A stretch of 57,963 bases of DNA from Candidatus Ruthenibacterium merdavium. GTDB lineage: Bacteria; Bacillota; Clostridia; Oscillospirales; Ruminococcaceae. The stretch spans positions 1 to 57,963 of the forward strand of contig DWWA01000030.1 in the NCBI GenBank assembly GCA_019119935.1, read 5' to 3'. The stretch's first letter is position 1; every line of letters begins with the position of its first letter. Shown piece after piece: positions 15,774 through 24,054 of the stretch. Below the pieces are notes generated by a model that saw only the letters and a program-made list of their open reading frames with translations, searched no databases and was not told the DNA's origin. The translations under genes were made by a program, and so were the position numbers.

Positions 15774-16979
15774 ATGTCGTTGATTGTACAAAAATTTGGA
15801 GGAACATCCGTTCAAAACCGAGAACGGCTGTTCAATGTGGCGCGCATCGTCGCAAAAACGCGTGCGCAGGGCGATGACGTTGTGGTGGTTGTGTCGGCGC
15901 AGGGTGATATGACGGACGACTTAATTGCAAAGGCGGACGAAATTACACATGATGCCTCGAAGCGCGAAATGGATATGCTGCTGAGCTCCGGCGAGCAAAT
16001 CAGCGCGGCACTGCTGGCGATGACCTTGCAGGAGCTGGGATGCTCTGCCATCAGCTTAACGGGCTGGCAGGCAGGCTTCCACACCGACCGCGCCTACACA
16101 AAGGCACGCATCAAAAGCATTGATACAGAACGCATTGAAAGCGAACTTTCGCGCAACCGCGTTGTGGTGGTAGCGGGCTTTCAGGGCATGAACCGTTATG
16201 ACGACATCACGACGCTGGGACGCGGCGGTTCCGACACCAGCGCCGTGGCGATTGCGGCGGCTTTGAACGCCGATCTTTGCCAAATTTATACGGATGTAGA
16301 CGGCGTGTATACCGCCGACCCGCGCAAGGTGCCGAATGCCCGCAAGCTTGCGTGCATTACATTTGACGAAATGCTGGAACTGGCAAGTTTGGGCGCGCAG
16401 GTGCTGAATAACCGCAGTGTAGAGCTGGCGAAAAAATACTCGGTCAATCTGGAAGTGCGTTCTTCGCTGACAGATTTGCCCGGAACCATCGTGAAGGAGG
16501 TAACAGACGTGGAAGGTATGTTGATTAAAGGTGTGGCAAAAGATGATAATGTTGCGGTAATTTCGGTGCTGAAAGTGCCGGACGAGCCGGGTGTTTCGTT
16601 TAAAGTGTTCAGCCTGATGGCACAGCACAAAATCAACGTCGGCATTATTTTGCAGTCGGTGGGACGCGATAAAAGCAAAGATATTCTGTGCACGGTTCCG
16701 CTGGAAGACGCCGCCTTGGCTGAGCGCCTTCTGCGTGAAAATCAGTCCCGTTTCGGCGGTTCCGAAATTGTGGTCGATACCGATGTGGCGAAGGTGAGCA
16801 TTGTCGGTGCCGGTATGCAGAGCCACTCCGGCGTTGCCTCTAAAATGTTTGAAACGCTGTATGAGAACAACATCAATATTCAGATGATTGCAACGAGTGA
16901 AATCAAAATCAGCGTCATCATTAAAAAAGCGGACGCAGACCGTGCGGTTACCGCAATCCATGCCGCGTTTTTCAGCTAA
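15774..16979 (+). CDS. lysC: Aspartate kinase
   Basis: A 401-residue aspartokinase: N-terminal KFGGTSV, GRGGSDTSAVAIA near residue 148, and two C-terminal ACT domains (about 265-401) for feedback control. It makes aspartyl phosphate for the Lys/Thr/Met branch. ATG 15774 is used because AGAGGGGG precedes it; an upstream open stretch overlaps the intercistronic hairpin. A second aspartokinase lies in the polyamine operon at 43177-44496. Confidence 0.95.
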   Translation: MSLIVQKFGGTSVQNRERLFNVARIVAKTRAQGDDVVVVVSAQGDMTDDLIAKADEITHDASKREMDMLLSSGEQISAALLAMTLQELGCSAISLTGWQAGFHTDRAYTKARIKSIDTERIESELSRNRVVVVAGFQGMNRYDDITTLGRGGSDTSAVAIAAALNADLCQIYTDVDGVYTADPRKVPNARKLACITFDEMLELASLGAQVLNNRSVELAKKYSVNLEVRSSLTDLPGTIVKEVTDVEGMLIKGVAKDDNVAVISVLKVPDEPGVSFKVFSLMAQHKINVGIILQSVGRDKSKDILCTVPLEDAALAERLLRENQSRFGGSEIVVDTDVAKVSIVGAGMQSHSGVASKMFETLYENNINIQMIATSEIKISVIIKKADADRAVTAIHAAFFS

Positions 16980-17064
16980 GGATATTTTGTACAAAGTCAA
17001 ACGGTTTGTTTTTCGGTTTGCGCCGGAACGGGAGCGTTTCATGATTCGGCGCTGCTTTTCACAA

Positions 17065-17107
17065 GAAAAAGTTTTCGGCAGATTGAAAACCACGCTGCCG
17101 CTTTTTC
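17065..17107 (+). terminator. Terminator of the threonine/lysine operon
   Basis: Outer stem GAAAAAG/CTTTTTC and inner CGGCAG/CTGCCG with a 4-nt bulge. It lies about 90 nt after lysC. Confidence 0.6.
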
Positions 17108-17168
17108 AAAATCCTTTTCGGTTGCCTTTGTTTTTTCGCTGGATATTTGCATGAATGTGTAGTATACT

Positions 17169-17231
17169 AAAGGGTAGCTTTCGGCCGGGCTGCACTCGCG
17201 TAGTGCGCGTCTGCCGAGGCTATCCTTTTTT
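17169..17231 (+). terminator. Leader terminator/attenuator upstream of the second VanY-like gene
   Basis: A 10-bp outer stem (17169-17178 with 17219-17228), an inner CGGC/GCCG and a GCACT/AGTGC hairpin end in TTTTTT. It begins immediately after a TATACT -10-like box (17163-17168), so a transcript starting there would meet an intrinsic terminator within about 60 nt. Confidence 0.65.
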
Positions 17232-17265
17232 CGTATTGTGAAGTGACAAAGAAAGAGGTGTCGCA

Positions 17266-18621
17266 GTGGCTAAAAAAAGCAAAGCAGACAGCAAACGCTC
17301 GGAGATCTCCCGGGAGCAGGCAAGAAAAGAAGCCCAGCAGGAAATTGCACAGTATGAGGGCTTGTACATAGAGGAAGAGGAAATTCTTCGCGAGGTTCAA
17401 AAACAGTCAGAAAGGCTGGAAGAGCAGGAGAAAAAGGAACAGGACACGGCAAATGATGCAGACATAAAAACCGATTTGCCGCCGAAAACGCTAAAGGAAA
17501 AAGCGCCTGCAAAGCATGCGGCTCCTTCTGTGAATTCTCACGAGGAAATGCTTCAGGATTTGGAGCAAATGCGCGCTGCACGTGAAGAAAGCGCAAGAAA
17601 AATCGAGGAATTTTTAAAGGATAACTTGCAGCAAACGCAGGAGATTTCCGTGTCGGATGCGGCGCAGGAAAGTGAGGCTGAATCATCGGCCGAAAAACAG
17701 GAGCATACAAAGCAGGCGGGGCAAGCAAAAGCGCCGGAAAAAGAGCCGCGCCGCGCCGCGAAAAAGCAAGAGGCACACGACGAGCGGGACGCTGGTTCTC
17801 AGACTGCGCCGCAAAAGGAAAAAAAGAAGCGCAAAGGCCCGAATGTCTTGGCGTGGGCGGCAATGCTCTGCGTTGCGGCAGGTGTCGGCTATGCGGCGCG
17901 TATTGCACAGCAGGAATGGCAGGCGGCGTCTGCTGCTTACAGCGGTGCAGCGGTCACGGCCTCAACAAGTGAGGTGCAGGAGGAAACTCCGGCAACAGCA
18001 CCCGCGGAAAATCAGGAAACGGCCGATCTCACTGCCACGGAGGAAAACGGTGCCATCGGCATTTTGCGCCTGGTTAATACCCAGCATCCGCTGCCCGACG
18101 GCTACATTCCGCCGGAACTTGAAGTGATGGACACGGAAGACCGCCAGCTGGATGCGCGTGCGGCGGCCGCGTTCCGGGAGCTGGAGGCGGCGGCCATTGC
18201 AGACGGATGCCCGATTTTCCTTTCTTCCGGATATCGCAGCTATGAGCGGCAAAAATATCTCTTTGTAGAAATGATTCAGGATAATTTGGCGCTTGGCTAT
18301 AAGTATGAGGATGCCTATACCAACACAAAAAGCCTGCGCAACATCCCCGGCACATCAGAGCATCAAACCGGCTTGGCGGCAGATATTTTGTCCGTGAACT
18401 ATTTAGAAATGGACGAGGGCTTTGCCGACACCAAAGAGGGAAAATGGCTGAAAGAAAATGCGGCACGCTTTGGCTTTATTCTGCGCTATCCGAAAGACAA
18501 AGAGGCCATTACCGGCACACAGTTTGAGCCGTGGCATTACCGCTATGTCGGTGTGGAGGATGCAACCAAAATTATGGAGCAGGGGGTTTGTCTGGAGGAA
18601 TATCTGGGCATGACATCCTGA
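17266..18621 (+). CDS. Membrane-anchored D-alanyl-D-alanine carboxypeptidase, VanY/M15B family (second copy)
   Basis: A 451-residue type II membrane protein. Residues 1-190 are highly charged and Lys/Glu/Gln-rich (likely coiled coil, cytoplasmic). A helix spans ~193-212. The M15B domain carries GTSEHQTGLAADI (~362) and EPWHYRYVG (~421). Like the 2584-4845 protein it ends in a G-(L/V)-CLEEYL tail, so the two are paralogues with unrelated cytoplasmic parts. Start GTG 17266 has GAGGTG 7 nt upstream. It should trim terminal D-Ala from stem peptides. Confidence 0.87.
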   Translation: MAKKSKADSKRSEISREQARKEAQQEIAQYEGLYIEEEEILREVQKQSERLEEQEKKEQDTANDADIKTDLPPKTLKEKAPAKHAAPSVNSHEEMLQDLEQMRAAREESARKIEEFLKDNLQQTQEISVSDAAQESEAESSAEKQEHTKQAGQAKAPEKEPRRAAKKQEAHDERDAGSQTAPQKEKKKRKGPNVLAWAAMLCVAAGVGYAARIAQQEWQAASAAYSGAAVTASTSEVQEETPATAPAENQETADLTATEENGAIGILRLVNTQHPLPDGYIPPELEVMDTEDRQLDARAAAAFRELEAAAIADGCPIFLSSGYRSYERQKYLFVEMIQDNLALGYKYEDAYTNTKSLRNIPGTSEHQTGLAADILSVNYLEMDEGFADTKEGKWLKENAARFGFILRYPKDKEAITGTQFEPWHYRYVGVEDATKIMEQGVCLEEYLGMTS

Positions 18622-18640
18622 GGAAAGGAAGAGAAACAAA

Positions 18641-19909
18641 ATGCATCGTAGAGAAATTGCCCCCGAGGTTTATCTGAGCAGTGCGCCGGCCGAGCAGTTT
18701 TGCCGTCAGCGCCTTTCCATCAATTTTATTTGGCCTGCAGAAAAAGAAAATGCCACAGCCGAGGCACTTTTGGCGCTGGCAATGGAACGCGGATATGAAG
18801 ATTGTCCCGATATGACGGAGCTTTCTAAAAAGCTTGCAGCCTTGTACGGCGCAAGTCTGTCGGTCGATACGGTTGTGAACGGCGGAAACCGTGTACTGAC
18901 CGTTGCCGTCAGCGGCATTAAAGATGCCTTTGCCTTGGAAGGTGAGCGTCTGAGCACGGAATATGCCAAAATCGCTTTTGGCGCCGCATTTCGCCCCGTT
19001 ATGCAAGACGGCGTGATTTCTCCTGAATTTATCGAGATTGAGCGCGAACAGCTTCGCGAAGAGCTGGAGAGTGAAATGAATGAAAAGCGCCTTTACTGCT
19101 TGCGTCAGGCGCGCCGGAAGTTTTTCGGCGATGCGCCCGCCGGTGTAGAGCGTCACGGTTATCTGAGTGAGCTGGACGGTGTAACGCCTTCCCGCGTGAC
19201 GGATGCTTTTTGGCACATGGTGAATACGGCACGCATGGAAGTGATGTGTTTCGGGCTGGACGATGCGCAGGTGGAAACTCAGCTGCGTGCGGCGCTTAGC
19301 ATGCTGACCGGCCGATGCCCCGCGCCCCTGCGCCCGATGGAAACTATGCCGCGTCAGGAAGAACAAATGTACGACGAACCGATGGATACGGTTCAGGGAA
19401 AGCTGTGCATGCTGTTTACTTCCGATCATCCCGTGAAGGGCATGGAGCGCAGTATCATGCGTGTGGCGGTTGCACTGCTCGGCGGAACAGCAACAAGCCG
19501 ATTGTTTCAAAATGTCCGCGAAAAAATGAGCCTTTGCTATTATTGTTCGGCAGGTTATGCGGCATCTACGGGCGTTCTCTCCATCGACAGCGGCGTGGAA
19601 CATGCCAATGCCGACGCGGCGAAAGCTGCGATTTTGAATGAGCTGGAAGCGCTGAAAACGGGCGAAATTACGGAAAAAGAAATGCAGGATACAAAGCTTG
19701 CGTTGAAAAATGCCCTGCGCGGCGTAAACGACAGCCTCGGTGCAATGGAAAACTGGAATTTCGGCGAGCTTTTGAACGGAAGCGGCTTGACCCCCGAACA
19801 AGCGATTGAGCAGATCGAGGCCGTCACGGTGCAGCAGGTAAAAGAGGCCTTGGCACAGTTCAGCCTGTCCGTGACATATCGCATTACAAAGGAGGGGGCA
19901 CAGCAATGA
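18641..19909 (+). CDS. ymfF: M16-family peptidase-like protein YmfF (inactive partner)
   Basis: 422 residues with the two-lobed M16 (insulinase/processing peptidase) fold. The HxxEH zinc motif is absent from the N-terminal lobe, as expected for the non-catalytic partner. The next gene encodes the HxxEH partner and overlaps it by 4 nt. The pair corresponds to Bacillus YmfF/YmfH, which are associated with maturation of the 5-aminopentanol modification on EF-P. Confidence 0.85.
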   Translation: MHRREIAPEVYLSSAPAEQFCRQRLSINFIWPAEKENATAEALLALAMERGYEDCPDMTELSKKLAALYGASLSVDTVVNGGNRVLTVAVSGIKDAFALEGERLSTEYAKIAFGAAFRPVMQDGVISPEFIEIEREQLREELESEMNEKRLYCLRQARRKFFGDAPAGVERHGYLSELDGVTPSRVTDAFWHMVNTARMEVMCFGLDDAQVETQLRAALSMLTGRCPAPLRPMETMPRQEEQMYDEPMDTVQGKLCMLFTSDHPVKGMERSIMRVAVALLGGTATSRLFQNVREKMSLCYYCSAGYAASTGVLSIDSGVEHANADAAKAAILNELEALKTGEITEKEMQDTKLALKNALRGVNDSLGAMENWNFGELLNGSGLTPEQAIEQIEAVTVQQVKEALAQFSLSVTYRITKEGAQQ

Positions 19910-21186
19910 AACAAGCGTATGAAGCCATTGAAAAAGCGACACGCTTTGAGAAAAAAGTGCTGGACAACGGGTTGACCGTTTTGGTGCATTCCATGCCCGG
20001 TTTTACCGGAGTACACGCCATTTACGGCACGCATTTCGGCAGTGTGGACAGAAAATTTCTGCTGGACGGAAAACCGTATGAAATGCCCGCCGGAACGGCG
20101 CATTTCTTAGAGCATAAAATGTTTGAAAACGAGGAAGGCGACGCTTTTACCCTGTATGCAAAAACGGGTGCGAGCGCCAATGCTTACACCGGGTTTGACC
20201 GGACTTGTTATATCTTTACGGCTACCGACCGCATTGATGAAAATTTAGATATTTTGCTGAGCTTTGTTTCGCGGCCTTATTTTACCGAAGAAACCGTGCA
20301 CAAAGAGCAGGGCATCATCGGGCAGGAAATTAAAATGTACGATGACGCGGCGGAGTGGCGCTTGATGTTCAGTTTGTATGGCTGCTTATATCACGAGCAC
20401 CCGTTGAAAGACGACATTGCCGGCACAGTGGAAAGCATTGCTGAGATTACGCCGGAACTGCTGTACCGCTGTACGCAGGCATTCTACCGCCCGCAGAATA
20501 TGACGCTGGCGGTTGCGGGCAATGTGACAATGGAAACCGTCATGGCCGCCGTAGAGCGCGCGAAGATTGCGCCTCAGCCGGGAACGGCCCAGCGTGTAGG
20601 GGTCAGCGAGCCTTCAGGTATTTGCTGCAAGCACCGCGAGTTTTCCATGGCGATTGCAAAACCGATGCTGGGGCTGGGCTTTAAGGAAGCGCCCGCGGCG
20701 AAGGGGGAGCGTTTGAAAACTGAGCTGATCTGCGAAGTGCTCACCGAGCTGGTTTGCGGCAGCATGACGCCGCTTTATCGAAAATTATACGATGAGAGCT
20801 TAGTGGGCAGCGGCTTTTCCGGGGAAAGCTTGGTGCTGGATGACGCTGTGACGGTGTGCTTTGGCGGAGAAACTTCAAAGCCGGAATACGTGCGCGAATT
20901 GATTTTAGCGGAAATTGACCGTCTGCGCAAAGAAGGCATTGACGAAACGCTGTTCAAGCTGTGCAAAAACCAGCTTTACGGCGAACTGATTTCCGGTTTG
21001 GAAGCGGTGGACGACGTGGCGGCCGGACTGTTCTCCTCTCATCAGCGCGGCCGCACACCGGCTGAGGAAATTGAGGCGCTGGCATCACTGACAAAACAAG
21101 ATGTGCAAGAGGCGTTGAATACGATGCTTTTAGAGGAAAACAGCGCTGTGGTCATTATTCGCCCGGTGCAAAAAGAAGGAGAATAA
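19906..21186 (+). CDS. ymfH: M16-family zinc peptidase YmfH
   Basis: 426 residues. The active-site motif HFLEH (HxxEH) appears near residue 66 in GTAHFLEHKMFENEEGD, with downstream acidic residues for the third Zn ligand. It is the catalytic partner of the preceding YmfF-like protein and is translationally coupled to it (ATG within its stop region). Its precise substrate is not established from sequence. Confidence 0.87.
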   Translation: MKQAYEAIEKATRFEKKVLDNGLTVLVHSMPGFTGVHAIYGTHFGSVDRKFLLDGKPYEMPAGTAHFLEHKMFENEEGDAFTLYAKTGASANAYTGFDRTCYIFTATDRIDENLDILLSFVSRPYFTEETVHKEQGIIGQEIKMYDDAAEWRLMFSLYGCLYHEHPLKDDIAGTVESIAEITPELLYRCTQAFYRPQNMTLAVAGNVTMETVMAAVERAKIAPQPGTAQRVGVSEPSGICCKHREFSMAIAKPMLGLGFKEAPAAKGERLKTELICEVLTELVCGSMTPLYRKLYDESLVGSGFSGESLVLDDAVTVCFGGETSKPEYVRELILAEIDRLRKEGIDETLFKLCKNQLYGELISGLEAVDDVAAGLFSSHQRGRTPAEEIEALASLTKQDVQEALNTMLLEENSAVVIIRPVQKEGE

Positions 21187-21189
21187 AAA

Positions 21190-22323
21190 ATGGTGAATCA
21201 CGTTTCGTTTCCCGGCCTTGAGCTGGAAATGGAAATCAACCGCGTTGCGTTTACGGTGTTCGGCGTTCCCATTTACTGGTACGGTGTTTGCATTGCACTG
21301 GGGCTTTTGCTGGGAATGCTGTATGCCTTTCGCTATGCAAAAAGCTACGGCATTGACGCCGACCGCATGGTGGATGTCATTTTTGCTTCAACGATTGCCG
21401 CAATTATCGGCGGCCGTGCTTATTATGTGGCGACCGCGCCGTTTGAATATCAGAGCATTTGGGAAATGATTGATATCCGCCTTGGCGGTATTGCCATCTA
21501 CGGCGGCATTATTGCGGCGTTTGCCATGGGCGCGCTGATGTGCCGTGTGCGCAAGGTGCCGATGCTTCCCATGTTCGATTTGGCGGCACAGGGCTTTTTG
21601 ATTGGCCAGTGTCTTGGACGCTGGGGCAACTTTTTCAATCAGGAGGCATTCGGGGGAAATACGACGCTTCCGTGGGGGATGATCAGCGAAAGCACCCAGC
21701 AATATTTGCAGGCGGTTCAAGAAACGCTGGCGGCGCAGGGCATGACGGTAGACCCGTCCATGCCGGTACATCCTACGTTCTTGTATGAATCCATTTGGTG
21801 CGGTCTTGGCTTTCTGCTTTTGTGGCGTTACAGCAAACACCGGCGTTTCCACGGCGAAATGACGCTGCTTTACATTATGTGGTACGGCTTTGAGCGCTTT
21901 TTCGTCGAGGGCCTGCGCACAGACAGCCTGATGGTAGGCAATGTGCGCATCAGTCAGGCGGTCGCTGCGCTGAGCGTTGCGGCGGCACTGGTGCTCTGGG
22001 TGATTCTGCGCCGGAAATATCGCGGTGTGCCGCTTGTAATTCCGGCGCTTCCGGGCGAGGAAAATGCCAGCAAGCCGACGCAAATCGACGAGCCGGGCGA
22101 ATCGACAAAAGAAGCGGTTCAAAAGGAAAAGCCGCAGGATGATGAGAGCGAAAAGGACGACGACCGGGACGACGAGCAAGAGCAAGGCAAAGCGCAGAAA
22201 AGCAGCGAGCCGTCATCCGATGAGGGGCAGGATGACGACAGCGAAAAAGAGCAGGAGCAAACGCCGGACAAGCAGGAAAGTGCAAAAGAGTCCGATGAGG
22301 AAAAGAAAACGGACCAAAAATGA
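21190..22323 (+). CDS. lgt: Prolipoprotein diacylglyceryl transferase with a long charged tail
   Basis: The N-terminal ~285 residues are Lgt, a seven-helix membrane enzyme. The signature GQCLGRWGNFFNQEAFGG lies near 145-162, with an upstream YYVATAPFEY segment and the GFERFFVEGLRTD motif. It moves diacylglycerol from phosphatidylglycerol to lipobox Cys. From about residue 290 to 377 there is a non-conserved Glu/Asp/Lys/Gln/Ser-rich hydrophilic tail. It starts 3 nt after ymfH. Confidence 0.95.
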   Translation: MVNHVSFPGLELEMEINRVAFTVFGVPIYWYGVCIALGLLLGMLYAFRYAKSYGIDADRMVDVIFASTIAAIIGGRAYYVATAPFEYQSIWEMIDIRLGGIAIYGGIIAAFAMGALMCRVRKVPMLPMFDLAAQGFLIGQCLGRWGNFFNQEAFGGNTTLPWGMISESTQQYLQAVQETLAAQGMTVDPSMPVHPTFLYESIWCGLGFLLLWRYSKHRRFHGEMTLLYIMWYGFERFFVEGLRTDSLMVGNVRISQAVAALSVAAALVLWVILRRKYRGVPLVIPALPGEENASKPTQIDEPGESTKEAVQKEKPQDDESEKDDDRDDEQEQGKAQKSSEPSSDEGQDDDSEKEQEQTPDKQESAKESDEEKKTDQK

Positions 22324-22365
22324 CACTGCCTGCCCGGCGCGGCATCAATTAAGGAGGGTATAAAA

Positions 22366-23226
22366 ATGGCACAGATCATTCGTGGGAAAGAGCTTGCAGC
22401 TTTGTGCAAGCAGCAGGTGGCCGAGCGCGTGAAAGCGCTGGAAGAACGCGGGGTCAAGCCTTGCTTGGCCGTGGTGCTGGTGGGAGAAAACCCCGCCAGT
22501 AAGGTGTATGTTGCGGGAAAGGAAAAAGACTGCGCTGAGTGCGGGATTCTTTCCCGTGTTCTGCGCATGCCCGAAACGACAACGCAGGAAGAACTGTTAG
22601 ATACCGTGAAGGCTTTGAACGAAGATGAAAGCGTACACGGCATTTTAGTGCAGCTGCCGCTTCCTGAGAACCTTTCCGCACAGTCGGTCATTGAAACGAT
22701 TGCGCCGGAAAAGGATGTAGACGGCTTTACGCCGATCAACACCGGGCTGGTTTCGCTTGGTGACGCCCGTGCGTTTTACCCGTGCACCCCTTCGGGATGC
22801 ATGAAAATGCTGTACAGCGTTTGCCCCGACCTCGCCGGCAAGCGCGCCGTTGTGCTGGGACGCAGCAATATCGTCGGAAAGCCGATGGCTTCGCTTTTGC
22901 TGGCCGCGGACTGCACGGTGACGATGTGCCATTCGAAAACAAAGGATTTGGCACAAATCTGCCGCAATGCGGACATCTTGGTGGCGGCAATCGGAAAGGC
23001 GAAATTTGTCACAAAAGAATTTGTCGGCAAAGACGCCATTGTGATTGACGTCGGCATGAACCGCGATGAAAACGGAAAGCTCTGCGGTGATGTTGACTTT
23101 GACAGCGTGGAGCCTGCGGTTTACGCGATTACCCCGGTTCCCGGCGGCGTTGGCCTGATGACACGCGCGGTTTTGATGGAAAATACCGTAAAAGCGGCGG
23201 AAAATGCCTGCAAAACTCTTGCATAA
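22366..23226 (+). CDS. folD: Bifunctional methylenetetrahydrofolate dehydrogenase/cyclohydrolase
   Basis: 286 residues. The catalytic Tyr/Lys motif SKVYVAGKEKDC lies near residue 45, followed by VQLPLPENL and the Rossmann motif VVLGRSNIVGKPMA, with a C-terminal PVPGGVGLMTRAVLMENT. It interconverts 5,10-methylene- and 10-formyl-tetrahydrofolate. AGGAGG lies 9 nt before the ATG. Confidence 0.97.
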   Translation: MAQIIRGKELAALCKQQVAERVKALEERGVKPCLAVVLVGENPASKVYVAGKEKDCAECGILSRVLRMPETTTQEELLDTVKALNEDESVHGILVQLPLPENLSAQSVIETIAPEKDVDGFTPINTGLVSLGDARAFYPCTPSGCMKMLYSVCPDLAGKRAVVLGRSNIVGKPMASLLLAADCTVTMCHSKTKDLAQICRNADILVAAIGKAKFVTKEFVGKDAIVIDVGMNRDENGKLCGDVDFDSVEPAVYAITPVPGGVGLMTRAVLMENTVKAAENACKTLA

Positions 23227-23247
23227 TTAAAAAGTTTGTGGTACACT
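23219..23247 (+). promoter_or_regulatory. Promoter of rplU-rpmA
   Basis: -35 TTGCAT (23219-23224), 17-bp spacer, -10 TACACT (23242-23247). It overlaps the end of folD. Confidence 0.8.
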
Positions 23248-23254
23248 GATATGG

Positions 23255-23349
23255 CCGCATGGTTTGGGCGCTTTCCGAACGGGGAGCATAAGCGGTGCTC
23301 AGCACCCGCCTTTCAGTCCAGCGAGACTTAATGAAAATGAGGGTAAATT
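23255..23349 (+). promoter_or_regulatory. Leader of the L21 operon (L21-leader-like)
   Basis: About 95 nt of untranslated leader before rplU with a GAGC/GCTC stem (in GGGGAGCATAAGCGGTGCTC) and adjacent complementary GC-rich segments. In Firmicutes this position holds the autoregulatory L21 leader. I cannot confirm a covariance match by eye. Confidence 0.5.
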
Positions 23350-23661
23350 ATGTACGCAATCATCGTGACAGGCGGTAAGCAGTACCGCGTGCAGAAGGGC
23401 GACGTCATCTATGTTGAGAAGCTCGACGTCGAGGCCGACAGCAACTATACGTTCGACACTGTTTTGGCAGTGGGCGAAGAAGGTAACGTGAAGTTTGGCA
23501 CCCCCACCGTTGCCGGCGCTACCGTGACCGGTAAGGTCGTGAAGAACGGCAAGGGCAAGAAGCTGACCATTCTGACTTATCGTCCCAAGAAGGACTCTAA
23601 GCGCAAGATGGGTCATCGTCAGCCGTTCACCAAAATCGAAATCACTGAGATCAACGGCTAA
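23350..23661 (+). CDS. rplU: 50S ribosomal protein L21
   Basis: 103 residues: [20 protein letters not shown] at the N-terminus and [20 protein letters not shown] at the C-terminus are diagnostic of L21. It binds 23S rRNA with L20. rpmA follows after 18 nt; no gene for the Prp protease lies between them. Confidence 0.98.
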   Translation: MYAIIVTGGKQYRVQKGDVIYVEKLDVEADSNYTFDTVLAVGEEGNVKFGTPTVAGATVTGKVVKNGKGKKLTILTYRPKKDSKRKMGHRQPFTKIEITEING

Positions 23662-23679
23662 TAAAGGAGGGTATTACAC

Positions 23680-23931
23680 ATGGCACATAAAAAAGGTGTA
23701 GGTTCTACAAAGAACGGTCGCGATTCCGAGTCGAAACGTTTGGGCGTAAAGCGCGCAGACGGTCAGTTCGTTCTGGCTGGCAACATCCTGGTTCGTCAGC
23801 GCGGCACGCACATCCATCCGGGTGAGAACGTCGGCCGCGGCAGCGACGACACGCTGTTTGCTTTGGTAGACGGCCGCGTATGCTTCGAGCGTTTGGGCCG
23901 TGACCGCAAGCAGGTCAGCATTAAGCAATAA
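23680..23931 (+). CDS. rpmA: 50S ribosomal protein L27, without N-terminal extension
   Basis: 83 residues beginning [16 protein letters not shown], so the conserved K-K-G-V-G-S-T start is at the mature N-terminus. Most Firmicutes L27 proteins carry a short extension ending in F-F that the Prp protease removes. Here it is missing, and so is the usual prp gene between rplU and rpmA. The rest of L27 is conserved ([19 protein letters not shown]). Confidence 0.97.
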   Translation: MAHKKGVGSTKNGRDSESKRLGVKRADGQFVLAGNILVRQRGTHIHPGENVGRGSDDTLFALVDGRVCFERLGRDRKQVSIKQ

Positions 23932-23942
23932 TTGTTCGCAAG

Positions 23943-23975
23943 AAAAGCCGGGCCGCCATGCGACTCGGCTTTTTT
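23943..23975 (+). terminator. Terminator of rplU-rpmA
   Basis: Stem AAGCCG/CGGCTT followed by six T's, about 12 nt after rpmA. Confidence 0.85.
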
Positions 23976-24054
23976 GTTCATGTACCCGTCACCGTGAAAC
24001 GCAGGCGCCGGCGTAAAATATGCGCAAAGCCTGCCACAGCAAAAGGAGAAAAAC

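Noticed and set aside
18572-19942. 456-codon open frame antisense to ymfF
   Set aside because: It mirrors the well-supported ymfF gene, has Cys/His/Arg-rich antisense composition and no ribosome site.
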